64,000 bases of DNA, taken from positions 15,793,001-15,857,000 of the forward strand of contig CM072806.1 of assembly GCA_037013495.1 (NCBI GenBank). The letters run 5' to 3'. The notes beneath the pieces were generated by a model. That model saw only the letters and a program-made list of their open reading frames with translations. It was not told the DNA's origin and did not search any database. Of this stretch, positions 13,553-24,100 are shown one piece after another. How positions within the stretch are numbered: position 1 is the stretch's first letter; each line of letters starts with the position of its first letter. The translations under genes were made by a program, and so were the position numbers. The stretch comes from Hippophae tibetana (Eukaryota; Streptophyta; Magnoliopsida; Rosales; Elaeagnaceae).

Positions 13553-13938
13553 TGTAACCAATCTGTTCATTCTCCATTTTCAATTTCCATTTCCATTTTT
13601 CTTTAATAGATCATTTAGTGGTCCAAATGTTTCTGTTATTAAAGAGCTCATCAATTATGGATGAAGTTGGTAACATATGCTAATGCTTTGATGTGAAGTA
13701 TAGCTATAAAAAGTGTGTTATGGTCTCTAAGCGTAACACACAATTCTTGTGCAATACACCATCCAATTTGAGTACAGTTGAGAGCTTAGAAGTTCCAAAC
13801 ACAGAGATCACTTCAGTTTTGATCATTTTTGGAGCTTGAAGAACAATTCAATGGTTGGAAGTAAGATCCATGCTTTACTTCTTTTCTATCCCTTTAGTTT
13901 CTTTATTTTGCATTTGGGTTGATTAATTTATGCTTACA
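13553..13938 (+). repeat. Copia LTR 2 (shared middle LTR)
   Basis: It begins TGTAACC directly after the polypurine tract of body 1 and ends CTTACA. The primer-binding site of body 2, TTGGTATTAAAGCC, follows it. It therefore serves as the 3' LTR of one body and the 5' LTR of the next. Confidence 0.8.
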
Positions 13939-14379
13939 TTTGGTATTAAAGCCATATTACCTCTATCTTGATCAGTTTAAAATGATCTCTATTTTTCTTT
14001 GTTTCATCGAGTACCTTGAAATTGGGTTTTTTGAAAGGCTTATTTTTGATACATATGACAATTATAAAATGTTTTTATTATTGATATTCTAATGATTCTG
14101 TGAATTAAAACGTCAAAAATCATGAAGAACATCATTCCAATTCACTGTTCGCGTTCATTGGAATGTATTGATTAACTTTTTATTTAAAATGACATTTTTT
14201 ATTCAAACTGAGACCATAATTCACTTGGAAATTTAATTTTGAGAATTTTGATAAAAAGAACACCAGTTTTCATCGCCGAAATTTTGAGATATGTCTTTAG
14301 CTCTAATTGGGTTGAAACTGAGTCATTTAACCCGGTTGGAGGTTGAAGATGAAGTCAAGAAAAAAACTTTTGTTGTTTT

Positions 14380-14446
14380 TGTGGCTTGAACTCGATTCTC
14401 TCACGTGAAGGCTAAACACCCTAGCCATTGGACTACAATTGATTTG
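14380..14446 (-). ncRNA. Antisense tRNA-Glu(TTC)-like sequence in Copia body 2
   Basis: On the - strand this reads TAGTCCAATGGCTAGGGT, then GCCTTCACGTGAGAGA, then GAGTTCAAGCC. These match the D arm, anticodon arm and T arm of tRNA-Glu in order. The anticodon position reads TTC, whereas the copy in body 1 reads CTC. It lies at the same distance from the primer site and next to the same (TA)n run, so the module predates the split of the two bodies. Confidence 0.6.
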
Positions 14447-14470
14447 TGATAATTTTATATACTAAAGGTT

Positions 14471-14493
14471 TTATATATATATATATATATATA
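14471..14493. repeat. (TA)n microsatellite in Copia body 2
   Basis: A TA dinucleotide run in the same position as the one in body 1. Confidence 0.85.
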
Positions 14494-14586
14494 TATTGAA
14501 CTAGAGCCCTGGATTTTTGTTCGCCAATCCAGCAGCAATAACGGAAGCAGCTGTATTTCCAGGATTGGATTTCATATTCGAATAAT
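14494..14586. other. GC-richer insert of about 90 bp absent from Copia body 1
   Basis: The segment sits between the (TA)n run and a stretch that is alike in both bodies, and it has no counterpart in body 1. On the - strand, about 28 bases read AASVIAAGLA, identical to the start of plastid ATP synthase subunit c (AtpH). The match is too short to prove plastid origin, and the flanking bases do not continue it. It may be filler DNA copied in during break repair. Confidence 0.35.
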
Positions 14587-17500
14587 ATTCAAAATATGTT
14601 TTTTTATTTATTTAATGAATTAAAAATACAATTTTAATGTGATTATTTATTTAACTTAGGTTTGTAATGTGTAGAATATTTATTATACATGTGAAATTTA
14701 TTTAAATAATTTTGGCACATAAAAATTTATTTATGATTAAATACATTATGCTTAAATTATTTGTTTTGGTATTTGTATATATAAACTATTCATATGAAAT
14801 TTAGTTAAATAATTTATGCATAATGGAATTAATTGTTAATGGCTCTTTATGGATGTAATATGTGCTTATATTATATATTTTGCTTGTATAATTGATTGTC
14901 ATTTATTTATACATGCAATCTTAAAATAGATAATATTTGTACATTTAGAATTAAGTTAATATTGCTTATGGTTTTATGTAATAATTTAGCTTAATGATTT
15001 AGTTAATATTTAAGTTATTTATATAGTTTAATTAATTAGGGAGTAGTCACATCATCTTTAATTAATTAAACTCATAATAAGGTTTATTTAGGATCACATT
15101 TAGAAAAATAAATATTAATTGTGATTAATCATATGTGATATAATAAATCTTATCCCACATGAATTTTTATTATATTTAGTGTGATTAATTAGAATAGAAT
15201 ATCAAATTATATTTTCTAATTTATCCATAGGGATTAGGAAAATGAACATAATTTGATAATTTTATCGTAAAGTTAAGATGAATCTAATTGAATTAAAGTT
15301 TTAGCCTACATGCAAGTTTTATATCACTAGATTCATATTTTTCATGATTTACTTCGGTAAAGAATGACTTTAATTTAGGTCTCAAAGTTTTAATAAGCAT
15401 ATAATATTTAATCACAGCTTCACAACCTATAAATTTCTCTGATATCCATTGTGACATTTCCGAATTAAAAAGGGATAATTGTAAAGTATGAAAGGAAAGA
15501 ATTCTCCTCCATCTATGGTGGATGGATATTGATTATGCTATTAGGAAAAATGAATCACCTAAAATTAATGAAACCATCAATCCAATGAATATCATGCTTT
15601 ATGAACAATGAGAGTGATCTAATCGTCTTAGCGTGATGTTTATTAAGACTAAGATCTCTGTTGGTATTCGTGGTTCTGTTGATCATCATCACAATGTTCG
15701 GGACCTACTAAAATCCATTGATGATCAGTTTGTCACTTTAGATAAGGTTTTGGAAAACACCCTTATTATGAAGTTCTCTTTCTTAAGACTCACCAGTGTG
15801 AAAAGGTGTGCACAAGCACATTATGCTAAGGATAAATGATCAATTAATGAACTAATGACCATGTGTGTTTAAGAGGAAGGGAGGCTTGTTATGGAGCTTG
15901 GTGAAAATGCAATGTTGGCTAATACATGTGGGAAAGATAAATAAATAAAAAAACATAAAGGGAAAGAGATATTTCCACCTCAAACTGATATTAAGAAAGA
16001 AGCCAGATGTTTCTTCTATAAAAAGAAGGGACATATAAAGAAGGAATGTATCAAATTCCAAAAATGGCTTAAGGGTAAAGGTAAATCAACCTCATTTGTT
16101 TGTTATGAATCTAATATGATTAAAGTTAATATTAACACCTGGTGGATTGATTCTGGATCAACAATCCATATTGTAGACTCCATATAGGGTATGAAAAACC
16201 TAAGGAAGCTAGTGGGAAGTGAACAATACATCTTATCCGGTAATAAGATGGGTTCACATGTGAAAGCTATAGGAACATACAATTTGATTTGAAGTAGTGG
16301 TTTTGTTTTAGAATTAGAAAAGACCTTTTATGTTCCAAGTTTCTCTAGAAACTTAATTTTGATTCCAAGACTTGTACCTTATGGTTATTCCTTTCACTTT
16401 TCAGAAACATCTTTTAGTTTATTTAATAAATCTGATTGTGTTGGGAATGGTATTTTGTTTGATAGTCTTTATTGCATTAATTTGATAAATAATGCCACTA
16501 ATAACACTATACATGTTCAAGCTGGCACTAAAAGATGTATTATTGATGAGGACTCTTCTACATTATGGCATAAGAGATTATGAAATATCTCCATAGAAAG
16601 AATTAAAAAATCAGTGAAAGATGGGGTACTTAGTACTCTAGATTTTACTGATTTTGAGACATGTGTGGACTGCATTAAGGGAAAGCAAAGTAATAAGTCA
16701 AAAAATGTGCCAATAGGAGTTCAGGCATATTAGAGATCATATATACTAATATATGTTGTCCATACATGGACATACAAGGTCAAAAATATTGTATCACCTT
16801 TATTGATGATTTTTCTTGATATATGTATCTCTATATGCTTCATAATAAGAGTGAAGCATTAGATGCCTTCAAGATCTTTAAGGCTAAAGTAGGGAAGCAA
16901 TGCGGAAAGCTAATAAAGCTCATGAGATCAGATAGAGATAGTAAATATTATAGTATATATACTGAGAATGGACAAACGCCAAGTCTGTTTGCTAAGTTTC
17001 TTCAATAGCATAGGATAATTGCCCAATACACTATGCCTACTTCACCAGACCAGAATGGTGTAGTAGAAAGGAGAAACCAAAAATTATTGGACATGATACG
17101 AAGTATACTTAGCAACTCTAAACTTCCTAAATACTTATGGACTAAAGCTTTAAAGATGACTGTGTATGTATTAAACCGAGTTCCAACCAAGGCTGTCTCA
17201 AAGACGCCATTTGAATTATGAAAAGGTTGGAAATCAAGTTTGCAACATATGCCCATTTGGGGATGCCCGTCGAAAGTGAGGATTTATAATCCACAATAGA
17301 AGAAGCTAGATCCAAGGACCATTAGTAGGTATTTCGTTGGATATGTTGAATGGTCTAAGACTTATAGATTTTATTGTCCATTTCATAGCAATAAGTTTGT
17401 GGAATCAAGAAATGCAAAGTTTCTTGAGTATGATCTTATTAGTAGGAGTGATCAAATCAAGAACATAGTTTCTGATATTGATTATTAAGAGTCTCAACCT

Positions 17501-19604
17501 TCCACTTCAGGAGATAGATTGATTGTTGTTCACAACACCCTTTAAGTACAAGGTGGTATTGAATAATCGATCATTGAAATTCCACAAGTTGTTGACAACA
17601 TTCCAATAGATAAGACTGTTCAGGAGATTCTTGAAACTTATGAACACCAATTTCAGCCTCATACTTCCCTAGAAGATGATGGTGCAACATTAAGAAGATC
17701 TACTAGAACTAAAAAGTCAACAATTTCTAGTGATTATGTTGTATATCTACAAGAATCTAACTATATCATTGGAGCTGAGAATGATCTCGAATCCCTTTCA
17801 TATGCCATGAGTTGTAAAGAATCTGAATTGTGATACAATGCTATAAAGGATGAGATGAGTTCCATAAAGAGTAATGGAATCTGGAATCTTGTTAAGTTTC
17901 CTAATGGTGGAAAATCCATTGGATATAAATGGGTCTTTAAGACAAAGAAAGACTCGTTGGGTAATATTGAGAGATACAAGGCCAAATTATTTGCTAAAGG
18001 ATTCACTTAGAAAGAAGGAATTGATTATACATAGTCTTTCCCTCATGTATCTAAGAAAGATTACATGCGTATTATGTTGGCATTAGTAGCCTATTTTGAC
18101 CTTGAGATACAACAAATGGATGTGAAAACAAATTTTCTCAATAGAGATATAGAAGAAGAGGTTTATATGAAACAACCTTAAGGATTTCTTTCTAGTGATG
18201 GTGAGCATTTGGTTTATAAGCTTAATAAATCCATATACGGACTAAAACAAGCATCCCACCAATGGTATTATAAATTTCATTTCGTAATTTCTTCATTCAG
18301 ATTTGTTGAAATCCCCATGGATCAATGTATATACCAGAAGGTTAATAGGTGTAAGATATGTTTTTTGATTTATACGTGGATGACATTTTTCTTGCAACCA
18401 ATGATAAGGGTTTTCTACATGAGGTAAAACATTTCATTTCTAAAAAATTTGATATGAAAGATATCGGTGAGACATCTTATGTCATTGGAATTAATACCCA
18501 TAGAGATAAACTTCGAGGCATTCCTGGATTATCTCAAGAAACCTATATCAATAAAGTTTTAGAGAGATTTTGAATGAAAGATTTTTCACCAAGTATTGCT
18601 CCCATTGTGAAGGGAAATAAATTCAATTTGGACCAATGCCCAAGGAATAGTTTTTACAGAGAACAAATGAATAACATTTCATATGCTTCTGTTGTTGGAA
18701 TATTGGGACGATATCAGAGTAATCTAGGTTTGGACCACTAGAGAGTTGCTAAGAAAGTGATGAGATACTTTCAAGGAACCAAGGACTATGCGCTAATGTA
18801 TAGATGAACCAAAGATCTAGAAGTAATTGGATATTTTGATACGGACTTCGCTGGCTATGTTGATTCACGCAAATCAATATCTGGTTACATTTTGAAGCTT
18901 ATTGGTGGAATTGTGTCTTGGAGGAGTACGAAGCAGTCTTTGACTACTACATCCACTATAGAAGCCAAGTTTGTATCATGTTTTAGAGGCTATATAACAT
19001 GGTGTATGGTCGAAGAGTTTCATTTATAGGCTTTGAGTAGTTGACTTTATTTCTAGGCCATTAAGATTATACTATGATAACTCAGTTGTTGTATTTATGG
19101 CTAAAATAATAAGAGTGGTAGTCATGTTAAACACACTGACATTAAATACCTTGCCATAAAAGAACGTGTTAAGGAAAAGAAAGTGATCATTGGGCACGTT
19201 AGCACTGAGTTGATAATTATTGATCCTTTGACTAAAGGCATGCCACCACTAAAATTTAAGGATATGTAGAGAAAATGGGAATTGGTTCCATTTTGTAAAG
19301 GTATACATACAATTTATTACTAAAACTCTTATATATTATGATAATTTCTCATATTCATTTGCACCTTAATATATTTGAGAAAATATATTTTGTATAAGAC
19401 TAAGAATAAATATAGGATTTATTCATTAAGTTTTGTTACCACATAAATTGTAATACTTGAAAAACTAAATACATTGTAATACTTGAAAAACTAAATACAT
19501 TGTAATACTTGCTCTTTGATGACCTATCTTCATGATTCATGTATTTATTTCTAAAGAAAGATAATAGATGAGATTAAGTTGAACGTTTGAACCAAGTGGA
19601 AGAA

Positions 19605-19992
19605 TGGTAACCGATCTGTTCGTTCTCCATTTTTAATTTTCATTTTCATTTTTTCTTTAACGTATCATTTAGTGGTCCAAAATTTTATGTTATTGAAGAG
19701 CTCATCGATTATGATTGACGCTGGTAACGAATGTCAATACTTTGATAAGAAGTATGACTATAAAAAAAGTGTTATGATCACTAAGCTCAATACACAATTT
19801 CAGTACAATACACCATCCAATTTGAGTGTTGTTGAGAGCTTAGAAGTTGCAAACACAAAGAGCAATTCAATTTTGATCATTTTTAGAGCTTGAAGAAAAA
19901 TTCATTGATTAAAGATAAGATCCTTGCTTTACTTATTTTCAATCCCTTTAGTTTATTTATTTCGCATTTGAGTCAATTAATTTATGCTTATA
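19605..19992 (+). repeat. Copia LTR 3
   Basis: It begins TGGTAACC after a polypurine-like tract and ends CTTATA. It aligns over its whole length with LTR 1 and LTR 2. What follows (from 19993) is unrelated flank. Confidence 0.75.
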
Positions 19993-21131
19993 GGTCAACC
20001 TAATAACTTGAGTCAAATATGCATCTTAGGCACTCATGGACAAACAAATTATTTGGAAATACGGGTAAAATTAGAGAACAAAATCATTATGACAAATAAG
20101 ATTTGGTAAACGTTTTTCATTGTTCTAAAATCTTTTTTTTTTCAAGTGATTATTTTAAAATATCGAGTGGGTGAGAAATGATTGGTGATCATATATTTAT
20201 ATATATACAATAAAACATTTCAATGTTTGTTTGTTTTTGTCTATTCTATTCACCGATTAAAATCATATTCATAAAATAATATAACTATTATTGCTACAAG
20301 AAACATCTTTCAATCTTTTTAGAAGAAATTAGTTAATCTAAAATGAAAAATAATACACTTTTAGTATTAATAACTCCTGTTTTCCCTTACATAATATTTC
20401 TATTTCTCGAGATTTAGGATTGATAAAAAATGATTAAAGGCTAACAACCAGGGCATAGAATATGATTTGTGGTCTATTGAGAAAGGAATAGACATCCAAA
20501 ACCAAGAACTCATCAAACAAGAATTTTTTTTTTATATGAACAATCTTCCTATTAAGGTACTATGTTTATTTGCTTAAGTATATTACTTTTTTCGATTAGT
20601 TAGTTGTACCACTTTTCATTCTCAACCTCTAACAAACCATACAATAAAAAATGGTAAAAAAATCTATAAAGATATTAAATTTATGAAACAATGAGGACTT
20701 ATTGACTACAAGTTTTGGGAGTTATTATTCGCGACTGGGAGAGGAATGTCAAGGTGTTGGCCACTTTCCAATTAAAAAAAGAAGAAGACAAATTGGCCAC
20801 TTTTAGGGCCATTTTAAAACAAAAGCCCAAGCAAATACTCCTCTTATCCATAAATCCTAAACTTCGTCAGCGGCTAGAGCCATGAACACTACCCTTTGAA
20901 AGCTAGTTGAGGGTAAGTCAACTATCTCCATCTCTCCCGAAACTACCTTTACGAACTCAAAATTTATAAGGCCATTAAAGTTACAATTTTGGGTTCTTCT
21001 TCGTTGAACTATATTTTCCTAAAAATATGGTGTCAATTTTTAGGTTTTACGTTTGTCATATATAAATTCTTGGATTTTTTTGTGAATTAGAAGAGAGAAG
21101 AGTTGAAGATTAACGAGCGAAAGCCAGAGAA
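19993..21131. other. Intergenic DNA upstream of the complex I-like gene
   Basis: No other gene is visible. The last 300 bases are less AT-rich and should hold the promoter and 5' untranslated region of the gene that starts at 21132. No convincing TATA box at a fixed distance could be assigned. Confidence 0.4.
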
Positions 21132-24100
21132 ATGGAGAAGTACTTTGGAAATGCGTATAGAGGTGACCCAGGCGTTCCACACTCCGACGCGGACCGTTTC
21201 GTCAACATATGGATTGGTTCTGCTGCTTTCTCTGTTCTTACCTGGTCCAATCCCTACATGTGGCATCTCACTAATCAGTTCAAGTACTCATTTCTATATT
21301 TTTCTTTATTTATTTCTTTATTAATTTTTTAATTTTTTGGAATGATTGTTTGGGATTTTTATTGAATGCCCTTAGAACTTCTATATATTGACGTTGTGAT
21401 TTGTGGTAATGGTATCTCTGTGATAATTTGGTTCTATAACAATTACTTGCTTATTTGCATTTTGTTTTTATTGCCCTCTATTTTTTCCTAGTATTATTAT
21501 TCTCAATCATTATTGAGAATAATGCCATTGGTTGTGTACTTTTGCCTCATGCATAAAATGTTATCTTTTCTTTTTCATCTTTTAGCTTAGCTAGAAAAGA
21601 TGTTGCTTGGTTTTACCATTCAGGAAGTACTTTTGTTAAATCTTGGTAGAGTTGAGTGACAATTGTTTATTTCCTTTTGTTTTGTGTTTTGGCTAGTCTC
21701 TTTTTTGTCCCTGTCGTATTGATGTGCTTGCAAATATGCTCTCAACTTTTCAATCGTTAAACATATGTCCCAATTGTATTGTTTTGTGTTGCACATTGAA
21801 AGTCCGACACTCAGTGTCGGTACATAACTGAGAGGCAGGTGATACAGACACCTCAGGGCTCAATAACTCTTGTACATAATGGAACAAATACAACAACAAT
21901 AATCTAGCAAATAAACATAAATGAGATATCATCTAGATAATTACAAAGCATATAAGTTAGGAAAGTGGTAAATAAAGAAAATGATTTCCTATCACAATAT
22001 GTACCTTCCATGTGTGAACATATTTGGTAATCACTCTGATTGTACTAAGAGCACGTACAAACATACCTAACACAAAAATATTATGTGATATCTTGAGAAG
22101 TCAATAACAACAACCATGATATGATTTCTTCCACCAATGCTAGCAGTCCCATTGGTCCCATAAGATCCATGTGCAACAACTTCGGCCTTGATCTGGAAAA
22201 ATGTTGAATCTTTTTATGTTGATGAGAAGTGATTCTAGGAAGCCTTCTAATGCTCTCAAACTTAGATAGCTTCTTTAGCATCTTATAATTATCATGATCT
22301 AACCTTTGATGCCACAACTCCTCAATGCTTAAACTGGTTCTATTACAGAGAATAGAAGGGGAAGAACCAACACTGTAACATTTATCTCTTGACCTTGTGC
22401 CCATAACAACTTTTTCAGAGTTATCAAACATAGTACACTCTTCATGAGTAAATTTGCAAGACACTTATCATCAAATATTCAACTGTTTTTGATAAGGTTT
22501 GCTTTAATTCCATCAACAAAAAGAACCTCTTGAAGTTCTGGAATCCCTGGTGCACGTATAGTGCCCTTATCACAAATCTTTGGTTCTGCTACTATATTCA
22601 AAGGTAATAGCCTTCATTGTTCTGCTACTATATCCAAGGGTAATATAGCCTTCATTGACATTTTCAATACTGGTGGAAGACTTTCTCTATCATGTGTCTA
22701 GAGCAACCATTGTCGAAGCACCAAAATCCAAACACCTCAGCTTTCAAAGCTGTATGAATAACATTATAATTAGGGGTGGCAATTTCTAACACAACCTAAT
22801 AACACAACACAAGGTCGATCCAAATACACTCAACACGATATTACACGATCAATTTTAATCCATTTGTTATATGGGTCAAATACGACACAATAAGATAACT
22901 CGAAATTAACCCAATAAATTAATATTTGAATATTATTTTATTTACTAAACTTGATGTGAACACAATTCGACTCGAATGAATTTATTAAGTCATATTTGGT
23001 TAAAATAACATATTTTTATTAAAAAAAATTGAGTTGATGATATGATAACCAGATATGAGACGGACTAAACCCAAAATGACCCGATATGATAAAAACATTT
23101 TTATTAATAGGTTGGTCTGACATGACCCATTTATCAAATGGGTTGACACAATTGACACGATTTTTCACTCTTAATTACAGTGATATACATCATACTATCA
23201 CAGTTACTCTTGGAAGATTTGAACTGCGCTATGTACTGAATAGCCTGACTTTGTAACACCAAGCCTTCATTCACGAGACATTGAACAATTCAATAACTCT
23301 TCAACATACACCAATAAGTCTTGATCAACTTGAGAAATACCACTCTTAGAAGGAGAGTTAGGAAGATAGTGAAATTGACAAGAGTCAGCATCATCAGGAG
23401 GAGACAAAGACACATAACTCACACTCATGTCTTTAGAAGATTTAACATGATAAAGATCAACATCAACAATAGTTGCACGAACGAGTTGAGAGAGAGAAAG
23501 AGGAGTAACTTGCTCATCAACAAAACCAAGGCCTTTCATATCACTATGAGATTTTTCAATCTTCAATATCTCATCAAGATGTTGCACTCTAAGAGACGAC
23601 TTCTGAATAGTTTCTATGGTTTTATCAATCTTTTTTTCAATGTCTTGTTGCTTAATTGAAAAAAATTCAACTATCTTTGATTTGTCCACTAAGCAAGATT
23701 CAAGAAGACTAACTCCATTCAACTCAGACTCTGCTTTAAATCATTAATTTCAACTTCTCTATCATCCAACAAGAATTCATGACAAACTTTCTCATTATCA
23801 AGTTTATCTAAAGTATCATGACCTATCATAATAGACGATATCTTCAATTGTCCATGTTGCATTTATCTTTAAAGATCACGGATTCAAGTCAAATATTGAT
23901 AATCATTTAGAAGAAGCACTAAGAAAGACTTGATGTGATTGTCCAATCTTAGCTTTACCTCTTGAATAACTTTATCTTCTTTGAAAATAACATTTAGGAG
24001 ATTACTAGAAAGCTCCAAGTGATCTATCTTTGTCTTATTGACTATGGTCAATCTTCTCCATGCTCTTTTTTAATTTTAAGTGCTCATACACAAGTTGATC

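Larger units (their letters stand above)
13939..19604 (+). mobile_element. Copia body 2 (gag-pol remnants)
   Basis: The better preserved body. A gag piece at 15633-15839 reads SVDHHHNVRDLLKSIDDQF. A zinc knuckle with CIKF, then the protease motif IDSGSTIH, follow near 16040-16170. The integrase pre-domain is at 16359-16583 and the integrase core at 16740-17221, with the [12 protein letters not shown] signature. Reverse transcriptase is at about 17760-18573, including IYGLKQASHQWY. RNase H is at about 18640-19270. A polypurine-like tract, AAGTGGAAGAA, precedes LTR 3. Broken fossil with many lesions. Confidence 0.8.
9112..19992 (+). mobile_element. Tandem Copia array: LTR-body-LTR-body-LTR
   Basis: Three direct LTRs of about 385 bp enclose two bodies of the same Ty1/Copia family, both on the + strand. 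The middle LTR is shared. Each body has a methionine-tRNA-type primer site directly after its left LTR, followed by an antisense tRNA-like module, then gag, protease, integrase, reverse transcriptase and RNase H remnants. By eye the three LTRs differ from each other at very roughly one position in five or six, which implies an old insertion. Both bodies are broken in many places; the first is the shorter and less complete. No clear target-site duplication is seen at the outer ends. Confidence 0.8.
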
